Shown here piece after piece: positions 56,377 through 64,000 of a DNA stretch of 64,000 nt (position 1 is its first letter; every line of letters starts with the position of its first letter). A program made the position numbers and the translations under genes. This DNA is from Pelagerythrobacter aerophilus (lineage in GTDB: Bacteria; Pseudomonadota; Alphaproteobacteria; Sphingomonadales; Sphingomonadaceae): the NCBI RefSeq assembly GCF_003581645.1, contig NZ_QXFK01000014.1, positions 606,926-670,925 of the forward strand, given 5' to 3'. The notes beneath the pieces are model-generated. The model worked only from the letters and a program-made list of their open reading frames with translations, was not told where the DNA came from and searched no databases.

Positions 56377-57306
56377 ATGAAGACCGATCTCGATCACCTG
56401 CCCCCGCAAAAACAGCGCGAGCTGGAACGCGTCGTTCAGCTGATCTTCGAAGAGTTCGAGGATGCCTTCGCACTGGCTAAGCACGACTGGAAGAAAGCCG
56501 GGCGTATCCTCAAGGTCATCCTTTACGGAAGCTACGCACGCGGTACCTGGGTCGACGAGCCGCATACCGCCAAAGGCTACCAGTCGGATTATGATTTACT
56601 GATCATCGTCAATGACAAGCGGCTCACCGACAGAGTGAAATACTGGGCAAAGGTCGATGACCGCCTGATGCGAGAATACGGCGTGACGGGCACGCTCCAC
56701 ACGCCGGTAAATTTCATCGTCCACACCTTGCAGGAGGTGAACGACGGTCTCGCCCATGGCCGCTATTTCTTCATGGACGTTAAGCAGGATGGAGTCGCGC
56801 TCTACCAGTCGGACGACACCGAGCTGCATACGCCTAAACCCAAGACTCCCGACCAAGCGCTAGCAATGGCGCAGGAGTATTTCGACGAGTGGTTTCCAAC
56901 GGCTATCCAGCGCTTTGAACTCTCGAAACTTGGCAGGGAGCGAGGCTTCCTCAAACCCGCTGCCTTCGACCTTCATCAAACTTCCGAGTTTCTCTATCAC
57001 TGCGTGCTCCTGGTCTGCACGTTCTACACACCCCACGTGCACAATCTCGGGTTCCTTCGCACCCAAGCTGAGCGCATCGATCCTCGCCTCACCTACGTCT
57101 GGCCACGCGATACGAAGCGAGACCGCGCCCGCTTTGAGAAACTCAAAGAAGCGTACGTGAAGGCGCGCTACTCAAAACACTACCGGATCACGAAAGCGGA
57201 GCTTGAGTGGCTCGGCGAGCAGGTCGAAGAGCTGGGCCGCGTCGTCCACGAAGTGTGTTCTGAGCGATTGGAAAAACTCAAAGCCGAGACCGGGAACGGT
57301 TCTTAG
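56377..57306 (+). CDS. Nucleotidyltransferase-HEPN fusion protein
   Basis: A 309-residue two-domain protein. The N-terminal MNT-type nucleotidyltransferase has GSYARGTW (about residue 51) and DYDLLIIV (about 72), separated by a longer loop than usual. The third acidic position reads Asn (TPVNFIV). The C-terminal HEPN domain (about 160-300) contains FDLHQTSEFLYHCVLL and the RYSKHYRIT stretch with its Arg/His. Related two-gene MNT/HEPN modules are toxin-antitoxin or defence elements; this single-chain form is common and its role is unknown. AGGA precedes the ATG. It lies alone in the accessory region. Confidence 0.85.
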   Translation: MKTDLDHLPPQKQRELERVVQLIFEEFEDAFALAKHDWKKAGRILKVILYGSYARGTWVDEPHTAKGYQSDYDLLIIVNDKRLTDRVKYWAKVDDRLMREYGVTGTLHTPVNFIVHTLQEVNDGLAHGRYFFMDVKQDGVALYQSDDTELHTPKPKTPDQALAMAQEYFDEWFPTAIQRFELSKLGRERGFLKPAAFDLHQTSEFLYHCVLLVCTFYTPHVHNLGFLRTQAERIDPRLTYVWPRDTKRDRARFEKLKEAYVKARYSKHYRITKAELEWLGEQVEELGRVVHEVCSERLEKLKAETGNGS

Positions 57307-57339
57307 ACAATTGCTATCTTGGCTCGAGATTCGTCAAGA

Positions 57340-57603
57340 TTACGGAGCGCTGAGCACATTTGTCTGTTCTGTTTCTGGAAAAAGCGGCAGGGTTTTGTCG
57401 TCAAAACCGGCCTCCCCCGCCTCCCGGGTAATTTCATAAGGCCCGAGCGCCTCGACGATCCTTGCCGTGAGTGTCTCGACCGCTTCGCGCCGGTTGAACG
57501 CTCTCGTTGCTGAAAGCACATCGCGGAGCGCGTAGGTCTCGACCGTACCGAGTGCAGCCCCGATCACATAGGTAAGTTCAGTATCGCTAGGTCGAATCAA
57601 CAT
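57340..57603 (-). CDS. Unknown 87-aa protein, divergent from the SRAP gene, with a LexA-type box upstream
   Basis: A small acidic, Ala/Glu/Thr-rich protein beginning MLIRPSDTELTYVIGAALG with predicted helices (ALRDVLSATRAFNRREAVE). No signal peptide or membrane helix. The ATG at 57603 was chosen because the upstream part of the frame crosses the intergenic promoter. A GTTC-N7-GTTC direct repeat lies 12-26 bases upstream, suggesting SOS control. Function unknown. Confidence 0.55.
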   Translation of the reverse strand: MLIRPSDTELTYVIGAALGTVETYALRDVLSATRAFNRREAVETLTARIVEALGPYEITREAGEAGFDDKTLPLFPETEQTNVLSAP

Positions 57604-57614
57604 TCTTGCAGTTA

Positions 57615-57629
57615 GAACATAACAGGAAC
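57615..57629 (-). promoter_or_regulatory. LexA (SOS) box, alphaproteobacterial type
   Basis: On the minus strand GTTC-CTGTTAT-GTTC, an exact GTTC-N7-GTTC direct repeat as bound by alphaproteobacterial LexA. It lies between the 87-aa gene and the SRAP gene, close enough to control either. Confidence 0.6.
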
Positions 57630-57700
57630 TAATTGCCAATGCGAAACTTCTACCCTGCTGCCGATTGACAGTAAAACATGCTCGCGGCAGGCGCTTTGCG

Positions 57701-58297
57701 ATGTGCAATCTCTACCGAATGACGAAGGCGAACGACGAGGTCGCGCGCTGGTTCAATGCAGCCGATCAACTGGGCAATGCCAACTTTGGGGACGAAGTGT
57801 TTCCGGGATATCCCGGTGCTGTGATTGCAGATGGCAAGCTCTCGCAGATGTCCTGGGGTTTCCCGTTGTCGCTCAAAAGCAAGCGCACCGGCGAGCCGCT
57901 CAAACCGAAGCCGGTCAACAACGCTCGCACCGACAAACTCGACAGCTACATGTGGCGCTACAGCTTCGAGGAACGCCGCTGCCTCATTCCGTTGACGGCA
58001 TGGGCGGAAGCCGAGGGCACACCGGGAAGCAAGACGCGCACCTGGCTAAGCCGTCCCGATAGCGAGTTGTTTGCAGCCGCAGGGCTGTGGCGCAACAGCG
58101 ACGAATGGGGTCTCGTCTACTCGATGTTGATGACCGACAGCGCTGGCATTGCTGCGGAATGCCATTCGCGGATGCCGGTACTGCTGGAGCAAGACGACTG
58201 GTCGAAATGGACCAACGGCTCGACAAGAGAGGCGCGCAGTCTCTGCAAGCCATGGACCGGTGAGCTTGCAATCGAACGGACGGATCAGAGCTGGTAG
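57701..58297 (+). CDS. SOS response-associated peptidase (SRAP/YedK/HMCES family)
   Basis: A 198-residue SRAP protein that shields abasic sites in single-stranded DNA by a covalent thiazolidine link. Catalytic Cys2 is exposed after Met removal (MCNLYRMT). The partner residues appear as Asn74 (NNARTDKL), Glu105 (AEAEG) and His155 (CHSRMPVLL). It is slightly shorter than E. coli YedK. The start at 57701 is fixed by the Cys2 requirement. The LexA-type box at 57615-57629 lies 72 bases upstream. Confidence 0.92.
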   Translation: MCNLYRMTKANDEVARWFNAADQLGNANFGDEVFPGYPGAVIADGKLSQMSWGFPLSLKSKRTGEPLKPKPVNNARTDKLDSYMWRYSFEERRCLIPLTAWAEAEGTPGSKTRTWLSRPDSELFAAAGLWRNSDEWGLVYSMLMTDSAGIAAECHSRMPVLLEQDDWSKWTNGSTREARSLCKPWTGELAIERTDQSW

Positions 58298-58852
58298 AAG
58301 TGCATTCCGACTGCACGCCTGCCGTTTTTGGTGCGCTGTAATCGCTGCGCTCGCTTCGCGACATCATTGCCACGCATTTGCAACGAAGCTGCATCGCGTG
58401 CTGTTCAGATAAAGTGTCCGTGGACGTTTGGGGTGGGTAGGAAATAGGATGGCGAGATAAAAGCACCGCCGTCGGTCGGGGTGCAGGTGGTTGGTTTCGC
58501 TGATGATTTGCCGACGGCGCTGATGTTGCCCTGCTGGCGCTGCCCTATGAAATCCTTTTGTTTTCAATGCAGAGAGCGACGGCGCCTCCCAAATCGAGCA
58601 AGTATCTTGGCAAATGAGCCTTTGAGATGAGATCCGCATTCGTCCCCGAAGACACGTTGGGATACACTTTACCCTAAGTTGCCAGAAGAGCGGCGCGCCA
58701 GCGCACCAAAGGCTGCCCCAGCGTAAAAACGTCATGTGGCGCGCCAGCTCTCAATAGAGCGATACTCGCTGTCGATGGCGGGCCGGTCTGCTCCCCTCCA
58801 TGATCCCCCAGGTCGGTCCGTCATCACCCGATAGATGAAAGGACCGACCGGC
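58298..58852. other. Gene-poor stretch before the HTH gene
   Basis: About 555 bases. Several open frames run through it but none has a ribosome site or a recognisable motif, and they look like chance frames. The only structure is the inverted repeat at 58811-58849. Confidence 0.45.
58811..58849 (+). promoter_or_regulatory. Inverted repeat overlapping the ribosome site of the HTH gene
   Basis: GGTCGGTCC (58811-58819) and GGACCGACC (58841-58849) are perfect 9-base arms with a 21-base spacer, ending 3 bases before the ATG at 58853. The purine-rich AAAGGA (58838-58843) runs into the right arm. It may be an operator for the HTH protein or a translation-blocking hairpin. Confidence 0.5.
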
Positions 58853-59110
58853 ATGCCTTCTGCAGGCACGACAGACCATCTTCGCGAGCAACGACAGCGT
58901 CAGTCGATAGAACCGATAGCGATGCGGGTGCCCGAGGCCTGCCGCTATCTCGGGATCGGGCGCAGCACCCTCTATGTGCTCATCGGTGAAGGCGAGATAG
59001 AGATCGTCAAGCTGGGCAGTTCGACGCTTGTGCTGACTGCCAGTCTCCGATCGCTGGTTGAGAGACGGCGGAAGAATTCAGATGAGCCGACTGCAGAAGC
59101 TGTGCAATGA
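58853..59110 (+). CDS. Excisionase/MerR-like helix-turn-helix protein (85 aa)
   Basis: A winged-HTH of the HTH_17/excisionase type: PEACRYLGIGRSTLYVLIGE is the recognition region, followed by VKLGSSTLVL and SLRSLVERR. Such proteins act as recombination directionality factors or small regulators in mobile elements. I chose the ATG at 58853 over 58835 because of the AAAGGA site. The stop overlaps the next start (ATGA). Confidence 0.72.
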   Translation: MPSAGTTDHLREQRQRQSIEPIAMRVPEACRYLGIGRSTLYVLIGEGEIEIVKLGSSTLVLTASLRSLVERRRKNSDEPTAEAVQ

Positions 59111-59271
59111 CCATGCATCCTGATCTCATGAAGGCCATCGTACTCGCCGCCATCATCAGGATGCCGGACCACTCGAAGCGTCAGCTGGTGTCGACGGTTC
59201 AGCAGCGACGCGAGAAATCCGAAGATGCATTGGCAGCCAGCGTGGTCGTGGAACTTTCGCGGCGCTCCTAG
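59107..59271 (+). CDS. Small unknown protein (54 aa) coupled to the HTH gene
   Basis: Reads MTMHPDLMKAIVLAAIIRMP, then a basic helical part (KRQLVSTVQQRREKSEDALA) ending RRS. The ATG lies inside the HTH stop codon (ATGA), the signature of coupled translation. Too small to place in a family. Confidence 0.5.
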   Translation: MTMHPDLMKAIVLAAIIRMPDHSKRQLVSTVQQRREKSEDALAASVVVELSRRS

Positions 59272-59579
59272 TGCACTCGAGCTATGTCGGCTTCGCGCCC
59301 CAATATTGGACATTTGATCGGTCTCGTCGCGATCCTGAAACCTGCCACTGGACTAGGTAGTAGCTGAGGGCGGCTTCGTGCCCTCAATTCGGAAATCGGA
59401 GATACAAATGCCGATCTCGAAAGCCGACATTCTCCAAGTGCAAGGCAGACTGTTCGCGTAAGGCTTTTGACAACACCAGATCAATGATCTAGCAGTTTGA
59501 CTTCGGGCACTTATTCCGGCGCCCGGTAAGGCAATGCGCCCAAGTCCGGCTCGATGAGCTGTGTGCGAAGGACGCGTTG
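59272..59579. other. Leader region of chrA with a broken short frame
   Basis: About 310 bases. It holds a 7-bp hairpin (TGAGGGC...GCCCTCA near 59366), a 17-codon frame with a good ribosome site (ATG 59408 to TAA 59461, MPISKADILQVQGRLFA) that may be a truncated gene or leader peptide, and the TTGACA/palindrome at 59467-59490. Confidence 0.45.
59467..59490 (+). promoter_or_regulatory. Candidate chrA promoter with palindromic operator
   Basis: TTGACA (59467-59472) is followed by AGATCA-A-TGATCT (59478-59490), a 6-1-6 palindrome lying in the -35/-10 spacer. No clear -10 element. The chrA ATG is 90 bases downstream. Confidence 0.35.
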
Positions 59580-60974
59580 ATGAATTCTCCCGCTAATTCA
59601 GGTTCCGTAGAACAAACTCCGATCCCGTTTTCCGAAGGGGTGCGTGTCTGGGCGCGCGTGGCCGCGTTGAGCTTTGGTGGACCAGCGGGCCAGATCGCGG
59701 TGATGCACCGCATTCTAGTCGATGAAAAGCGCTGGATCGGGGAGAACCGGTTCCTGCATGCGCTCAATTACTGCATGCTCCTGCCCGGACCGGAAGCCAT
59801 GCAGCTTGCCACCTATATTGGCTGGTTGCTCCACGGCGTTCGCGGTGGCCTCGTCGCAGGATGCCTGTTCGTCCTTCCCGGCTTCCTCAGCATTATGGCG
59901 CTTAGCGTGCTCTATGCCAGTTTTCAGGAGGCCAGCTTCGTCCAGGCGATTTTCTTCGGCATTAAGGCGGCGGTGCTCGCCATAGTCATCGAGGCCCTGC
60001 TGCGCATCGGGAAAAGGGCATTGAAAACTTGGCCCATGTATCTGATTGCCGCCGCAGCCTTCGTGGCGATATTCGCATTCGATGCACCTTTCCCGCTGAT
60101 TATCGCGGCCGCCGCGCTGGTCGGTTTTCTTGGAGGGCATTTCGATCCTGCACGGTTTCTGGTCATTCGCGCCCGTGAAACGACCGAGGACGGGGAGAGC
60201 GAGCCGGAAGCCGTGCTTCATACAGGCGGTATGGCGAAAGCGCAGCCTACATGGCGCGGAGCAGTCCGCACGGCCTTGATCTGGGGCAGCATCTGGGCAG
60301 CTCCCATAATTGCGCTGATCCTTCTTGTTGGCCCAAATCACGTGTTCACGGAACTGGCGGTTTTCTTCTCCAAGCTCGCGGTCGTGACATTCGGGGGCGC
60401 GTATGCCGTGCTGGCCTATATGGCGCAGGAAGCCGTGCAGACGCATGGCTGGCTTGCCCCCGGTGAAATGCTCGATGGGTTGGGCATGGCGGAGACCACG
60501 CCGGGTCCACTGATCCAGGTCGTCCAATTCGTGGGGTTCATGGGGGGATATCGCGAAGCAGACATGTTAGGCCCGGTGGCATCGGGCATCGCGGCTTCGG
60601 TCATCGTCACGTGGGTCACGTTCGTGCCGTGCTTCCTATGGATTTTCCTTGGTGCGCCATTTATCGAAAAACTGCGCGGCGTGAAGCTTCTGACAGCGGC
60701 GCTTTCGGCGGTGACGGCAGCAGTCGTCGGTGTGATCCTAAACCTTGCCATCTGGTTTGCGCTGCACGTTGCCTTCGCACGGCTTGACGAGGTTCGAGGT
60801 TACGGCGCACGCCTGCTCGTGCCGGACTTCGCCACGATCGACGTCGCCTCCGTCGTCATTGCCGCTGCGGCCCTGATCGCCATGCTGCGCTTCAAGATCG
60901 GGATGTTGCTCGTTCTCTTCGTGAGCGCACTCATTGGGTCGCTGTATTACCTCGCAATGATGGCTGGCACCTGA
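59580..60974 (+). CDS. chrA: Chromate efflux transporter ChrA (CHR family)
   Basis: A 464-residue membrane protein with two homologous CHR halves. The first carries LSFGGPAGQIAVMHRILVDE and MLLPGPEAMQLATYIGWLLH, the second VTFGGAYAVLAYMAQEAV and the matching TTPGPLIQVVQFVGFMGGY. About ten to twelve helices. It exports chromate by chemiosmotic antiport. AAGGA precedes the ATG at 59580. Located in the accessory region with a DUF1259 gene, a known pairing. Confidence 0.93.
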   Translation: MNSPANSGSVEQTPIPFSEGVRVWARVAALSFGGPAGQIAVMHRILVDEKRWIGENRFLHALNYCMLLPGPEAMQLATYIGWLLHGVRGGLVAGCLFVLPGFLSIMALSVLYASFQEASFVQAIFFGIKAAVLAIVIEALLRIGKRALKTWPMYLIAAAAFVAIFAFDAPFPLIIAAAALVGFLGGHFDPARFLVIRARETTEDGESEPEAVLHTGGMAKAQPTWRGAVRTALIWGSIWAAPIIALILLVGPNHVFTELAVFFSKLAVVTFGGAYAVLAYMAQEAVQTHGWLAPGEMLDGLGMAETTPGPLIQVVQFVGFMGGYREADMLGPVASGIAASVIVTWVTFVPCFLWIFLGAPFIEKLRGVKLLTAALSAVTAAVVGVILNLAIWFALHVAFARLDEVRGYGARLLVPDFATIDVASVVIAAAALIAMLRFKIGMLLVLFVSALIGSLYYLAMMAGT

Positions 60975-60997
60975 AATCACATCCAAGGAGAACTAAG

Positions 60998-61915
60998 ATG
61001 AAGCAATTACGCAGAACATTGTTCGTCGGCGGCTTGGCTCTATCGCTATCAGCGATGTCGGCGGCTCTTCACGCGCAGGATAATCTCGGCAATCTCGAGG
61101 CACTGATTTTCGAGGCATCGCACTCGGAGGTCACCATGACCGACGATGGGGTCGCACGCATCGGTTGGACGCGCGCCGACGTGCCGGTGATGGTCGACGG
61201 CATGCGCCTCGATCCCCCGGCAGGTCTCGGCTCATGGGCTGCCTTCAAACCCGTCGATGGCGGAGTGATGGTCATGGGCGACACGGTCGTATTCGAGGAT
61301 GAGATAACAGCCGCGATGGACGCTGCCCTCGCCAACGGGTTGACCGTCACCGCGCTGCACAATCATTTCATATTCGACGATCCGCCGGTCTATTTTATGC
61401 ATATCGGCGGGCATGGGGAAACCGCCAAGATGGCAGCGGGTGTAAAAGCCGTCTGGGATGCCATCAAGGAAGTGCGCGCCGCCTCGCCGACGCCGCAGCG
61501 CAGTTTCGGTGGCATGACGCCGGATGCAAACGGCACGATCGAAGCCCTGGCGCTGAGCGAAATCTTGGGCACCGAGCCAAGCATCGCCGATGGTGTCGTG
61601 AAATACACCTTCGCTCGCCAAGGCCGCATGCACGGCGTTGAGATCGGTGGTTCGATGGGGCTTACGACCTGGGCGGCGTTCTCGGGCACCAACGACCTTG
61701 CCGCCGTGGATGGTGACTTCATCATGACCGAGGACGAAGTCCAGCCCGTGCTCCGCGCACTGCGCGAGCGGGATATCCATATCGTAGCATTGCATAACCA
61801 CATGATCGGCGGTGAACCGATGTTTTACTTCCTCCACTACTGGGGAGTGGGTCCAGCAAAAGAGCTTGCAGCGGCGATTGCTGCTGCCCGTAACGCACAG
61901 GCCGAAACCGGATAG
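60998..61915 (+). CDS. DUF1259 (LppY/LpqO-like) secreted protein
   Basis: A 305-residue exported protein: signal peptide to about residue 26 (SAALHAQ), then two similar halves. Repeated motifs are VTALHNHFIFDDPPVYFMHI and HIVALHNHMIGGEPMFYFLH, each with an ALHNH metal-like cluster. DUF1259 genes often sit beside chrA, but the function is unknown. AAGGAGA lies 7 bases before the ATG, 23 bases after chrA: a two-gene operon. Confidence 0.9.
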   Translation: MKQLRRTLFVGGLALSLSAMSAALHAQDNLGNLEALIFEASHSEVTMTDDGVARIGWTRADVPVMVDGMRLDPPAGLGSWAAFKPVDGGVMVMGDTVVFEDEITAAMDAALANGLTVTALHNHFIFDDPPVYFMHIGGHGETAKMAAGVKAVWDAIKEVRAASPTPQRSFGGMTPDANGTIEALALSEILGTEPSIADGVVKYTFARQGRMHGVEIGGSMGLTTWAAFSGTNDLAAVDGDFIMTEDEVQPVLRALRERDIHIVALHNHMIGGEPMFYFLHYWGVGPAKELAAAIAAARNAQAETG

Positions 61916-62234
61916 GCGCAACCATTCCGATAAAAATCAGTAAGGCAGCGATCGCTTGCACCTCATTGCGACAGGCATTGTCTTCGAAATGGCAGGGAAC
62001 GTGAGTTATGTCGCTAGCTGGTGGGCTTGTCTTTGAATGCGATGTGGATGGGACACGGCGCCGCGATTTGAATCGCGACCGGATTGTCCGTTTTCTTAGG
62101 AAAGCTCCCGAAACCAGACTGTCTCGAAGCGGCCCAGAACTCGCCACGATATGGCAGCTAAACTACCGGCGCCCGAAACCAAGCCGGTCAGACGATTCAT
62201 ACGTCGGATTGGTTCACGGGAATTCTGGTCACTT
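61916..62234. other. Intergenic stretch after the DUF1259 gene
   Basis: About 320 bases of mixed composition. I see no gene, repeat or strong hairpin in it. Confidence 0.4.
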
Positions 62235-62504
62235 TCACTGGCCGGGAAATGGGATGACATTGGCGCTATCAAGAAAGGTCGCCATACCTTCATCAGCGAC
62301 TACCTGCTCGAACGCCCTGAATGCCGCGTCATCATCTGCGAACTGGTCATCCCAAACGATCGAGGTACCCTTCTCATTGACGACTTCGAGGGTCCATTGA
62401 CCTTCGTCCTCCAGACGAAAAATGTTCACCTCGACAGAAACCCCATCTTTCGATTGGCTACCCGATAGGCCGGAAGTGACAAGGTTAGGGTCGCGTTTGC
62501 TCAT
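62235..62504 (-). CDS. Small conserved-looking hypothetical protein (89 aa)
   Basis: Acidic protein starting [20 protein letters not shown], with a beta-rich middle ([20 protein letters not shown]) and ending ANVIPFPGQ. The ending and overall pattern remind me of small proteins seen in sphingomonad genomes and plasmids, but I cannot name a family. The plus-strand frame over the same bases looks like a shadow. Confidence 0.6.
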   Translation of the reverse strand: MSKRDPNLVTSGLSGSQSKDGVSVEVNIFRLEDEGQWTLEVVNEKGTSIVWDDQFADDDAAFRAFEQVVADEGMATFLDSANVIPFPGQ

Positions 62505-62679
62505 ATACTGCTGGATATTGCAGAAGGGCATCCGTGTAAATCGCATCGACGCCGCACAAATGACCGGCGAATTTTGCCGGCAATGTGGCGGGGCATGTCT
62601 GGTGTAAAATAAGAGAGGCTACTGGCCGAGGCAGAAACCCAACGGACCGTCAGCTTTGCCCTGTCCGGAGCTTCACAGC

Positions 62680-62706
62680 TGAACCGCCCCGGGATTGTCG
62701 GAGGCC
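62680..62706 (+). repeat. Left terminal inverted repeat of the IS3-family element
   Basis: 27 bases starting TGAACCGCCCCGGG, matching the right end with one T/C difference. Confidence 0.9.
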
Positions 62707-62732
62707 CTAACTCCTGAGAGGAAGGGTCTACG

Positions 62733-63059
62733 ATGAGCAAGACGACGAACAAGTTTGCACCGGAAGTTCGCGAGCGGGCAGTCCGCCTGGTTCTGGACCA
62801 AGAGAGCGAGCATCCATCCCGGTGGGCAGCGATCACATCCATAGCGGCGATGATTGGCTGTTCAGGGCACACGTTGCTGGAGTGGGTGAAGAAAGCCGAG
62901 GTGAACAGCGGCAAGCGTGCCGGCGTACCGGTGGAGGTTGCAGACAAGCTGAAGGCGCTGGAACGCGAGAACCGCGAGCTGCGCCAGGCCAACGAGATCC
63001 TGCGCAAGGCCTCTGCATATTTTGCCCAGGCGGAGCTCGACCGCCCGTTCAAGCGATGA
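62733..63059 (+). CDS. IS3-family transposase OrfA
   Basis: A 108-residue HTH protein ([19 protein letters not shown]) with a C-terminal leucine-zipper-like helix ([19 protein letters not shown]), the pattern of IS3-type OrfA. It binds the IS ends. The stop overlaps the orfB start (ATGA). Confidence 0.93.
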   Translation: MSKTTNKFAPEVRERAVRLVLDQESEHPSRWAAITSIAAMIGCSGHTLLEWVKKAEVNSGKRAGVPVEVADKLKALERENRELRQANEILRKASAYFAQAELDRPFKR

Positions 63060-63961
63060 CCAGCTTCATTGATGAGCATCGGGGTGAGTATGGGGTCGAG
63101 CCGATCTGCCGGGTTCTGCCGATCGCCCCATCAACCTACCACGAGCGTGTCGCACAGCGCCGCGATCCGTCGCGCCTGTCACCACGCGCCCAGCGCGACG
63201 AAGCAATGAAGCCCGAGGTTCAGCGCGTGTTCGATGCCAACTTCAAGGTCTACGGGTATCGCAAGGTGTGGCGGCAGATGCAGCGCGAGGGCTTCGATAT
63301 TGCCCGCTGCACGGTGGAACGGCTGATGCGTGAGCTGGGCCTGCAGGGCGTGATCCGGGGGAAGCCGGTGAAGACGACGATGAGCGACAAGGCAGCGCCA
63401 TGTCCGCTCGATCAGGTCAACCGCCAGTTCCATGCACCGGCACCCAACATGCTGTGGGTCTCGGACTTCACCTACGTCGCGACGTGGTCCGGGTTCGTCT
63501 ATGTCGCCTTCGTGATCGACGTTTACGCCCGCTATATCGTGGGCTGGCGGGTGAGCAGAACGGCGCATGCCAGCTTTGTACTCGATGCCCTGGAGCAGGC
63601 GATCCATGACCGACGGCCTGTTCACCGTGGCGGCCTGATCCACCACAGTGATCGTGGCAGCCAATATGTCTCGATCAAGTATACCGAGCGTCTTGCCGAA
63701 GCCGGGATCGAACCATCGGTCGGCAGTGTTGGCGACAGCTACGACAACGCCTTGGCCGAAACGATCAACGGCCTTTACAAGGCCGAGGTCATCCACCGCC
63801 GAGGTCCGTGGCGATCATTTGAAGCCGTGGAATACGCCACGCTCGAATGGGTCGACTGGTTCAACAACCGGCGCCTGCTCGCGCCCATCGGCAATATCCC
63901 GCCTGCCGAAGCTGAAGCACGATACTACGCCATGCTGGACGACACGCCCATGGCGGCATAA
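63056..63961 (+). CDS. IS3-family transposase OrfB (DDE integrase-like)
   Basis: A 301-residue catalytic subunit. The DDE residues are visible: Asp137 (WVSDFTYV), Asp199 (HHSDRGSQY) and Glu235 ([14 protein letters not shown]). HTH_21-type region [14 protein letters not shown] lies near residue 67. Intact. Expressed by coupling at the ATGA overlap or as an OrfAB frameshift product from the -1 frame upstream. Confidence 0.94.
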   Translation: MTSFIDEHRGEYGVEPICRVLPIAPSTYHERVAQRRDPSRLSPRAQRDEAMKPEVQRVFDANFKVYGYRKVWRQMQREGFDIARCTVERLMRELGLQGVIRGKPVKTTMSDKAAPCPLDQVNRQFHAPAPNMLWVSDFTYVATWSGFVYVAFVIDVYARYIVGWRVSRTAHASFVLDALEQAIHDRRPVHRGGLIHHSDRGSQYVSIKYTERLAEAGIEPSVGSVGDSYDNALAETINGLYKAEVIHRRGPWRSFEAVEYATLEWVDWFNNRRLLAPIGNIPPAEAEARYYAMLDDTPMAA

Positions 63962-63973
63962 TTTAAACCGAAT

Positions 63974-64000
63974 GGCCTCCGGCAATCCCGGGGCGGTTCA
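63974..64000 (-). repeat. Right terminal inverted repeat of the IS3-family element
   Basis: Reverse complement of the left repeat with a single difference; ends at the window's last base. Confidence 0.9.

Larger units (their letters stand above)
62680..64000 (+). mobile_element. Complete IS3-family insertion sequence (1321 bp)
   Basis: Terminal inverted repeats of 27 bases at 62680-62706 and 63974-64000 match at all but one position; both begin TGAACCGCCCCGGGATTG. The element contains two overlapping transposase frames (orfA, orfB) with an IS3-type DDE domain. It ends exactly at the last base of the window, so the target duplication cannot be checked. Confidence 0.93.

Noticed and set aside
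58364..58735. A 123-codon minus-strand frame between the SRAP and HTH genes
   Set aside because: No ribosome site, Cys/Arg/Leu-rich random-looking composition and no motif.
62151..62468. A 105-codon plus-strand frame opposite the 89-aa gene
   Set aside because: The minus-strand frame has a more natural start, composition and ending, so the plus frame is probably a shadow. Confidence is moderate.

Overview
The window looks like a chromosome segment of a high-GC alphaproteobacterium of the order Sphingomonadales, most likely an Erythrobacter-type genus. Supporting signs are an OxyR/MipZ gene pair, a bamA-skp-fabZ cluster without the lipid A genes lpxD and lpxA (sphingomonads replace LPS with glycosphingolipids), dense ATGA, GTGA and TTGA gene overlaps, and a large TonB-dependent receptor. 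This placement rests on gene content only.

Region 1 (1-12.7 kb) is metabolic and sensory. It starts inside an ATP-dependent 5-oxoprolinase followed by the membrane pair DUF969/DUF979 and a DUF2891 protein, probably a 5-oxoproline uptake and hydrolysis operon. Then come a membrane-anchored DJ-1/PfpI protein, two unknown proteins, a TonB-dependent receptor, and a LytS/LytTR-type two-component pair.

Region 2 (12.8-29.9 kb) is housekeeping: tRNA-Met, a 2'-5' RNA ligase family protein, mltG-fabF-acpP, aspS, rnd, oxyR, mipZ, pgsA, an LplT-like MFS protein, a CsbD stress protein, an EVE protein, a GGDEF-EAL protein and the overlapping operon dapF-mtaB-ftsY-yciB. Region 3 (30-38.2 kb, minus strand) holds kup, the cytochrome c maturation operon ccmC-D-E-F-G-H-I, a Glu/Leu dehydrogenase and tRNA-His. 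Region 4 (38.5-55.5 kb) is the translation and envelope cluster rpsB-tsf // pyrH-frr-uppS-cdsA-dxr-rseP-bamA-skp-fabZ-rpmE, interrupted by an opposite-strand metallophosphoesterase. It is followed by pssA-psd, a PAP2-type phosphotransferase/phosphatase and a FabH-like ketosynthase.

Region 5 (55.9-64.0 kb) is different: locally AT-rich, with loosely spaced genes. It carries a tRNA-like scar, a nucleotidyltransferase-HEPN protein, an SOS-associated SRAP protease with a LexA-type box shared with a divergent small gene, an excisionase-like HTH gene overlapping a tiny gene, a chromate transporter with a DUF1259 protein, a small orphan gene, and a complete IS3-family insertion sequence ending at the last base. 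I read it as an accessory island.

The best leads are the LexA box between the SRAP gene and an unknown 87-aa protein, the DnaA box plus GANTC site in the mipZ promoter, the hairpin-fronted HTH/54-aa gene pair, the mutually exclusive hairpins before dapF, and the tandem DJ-1-like protein.
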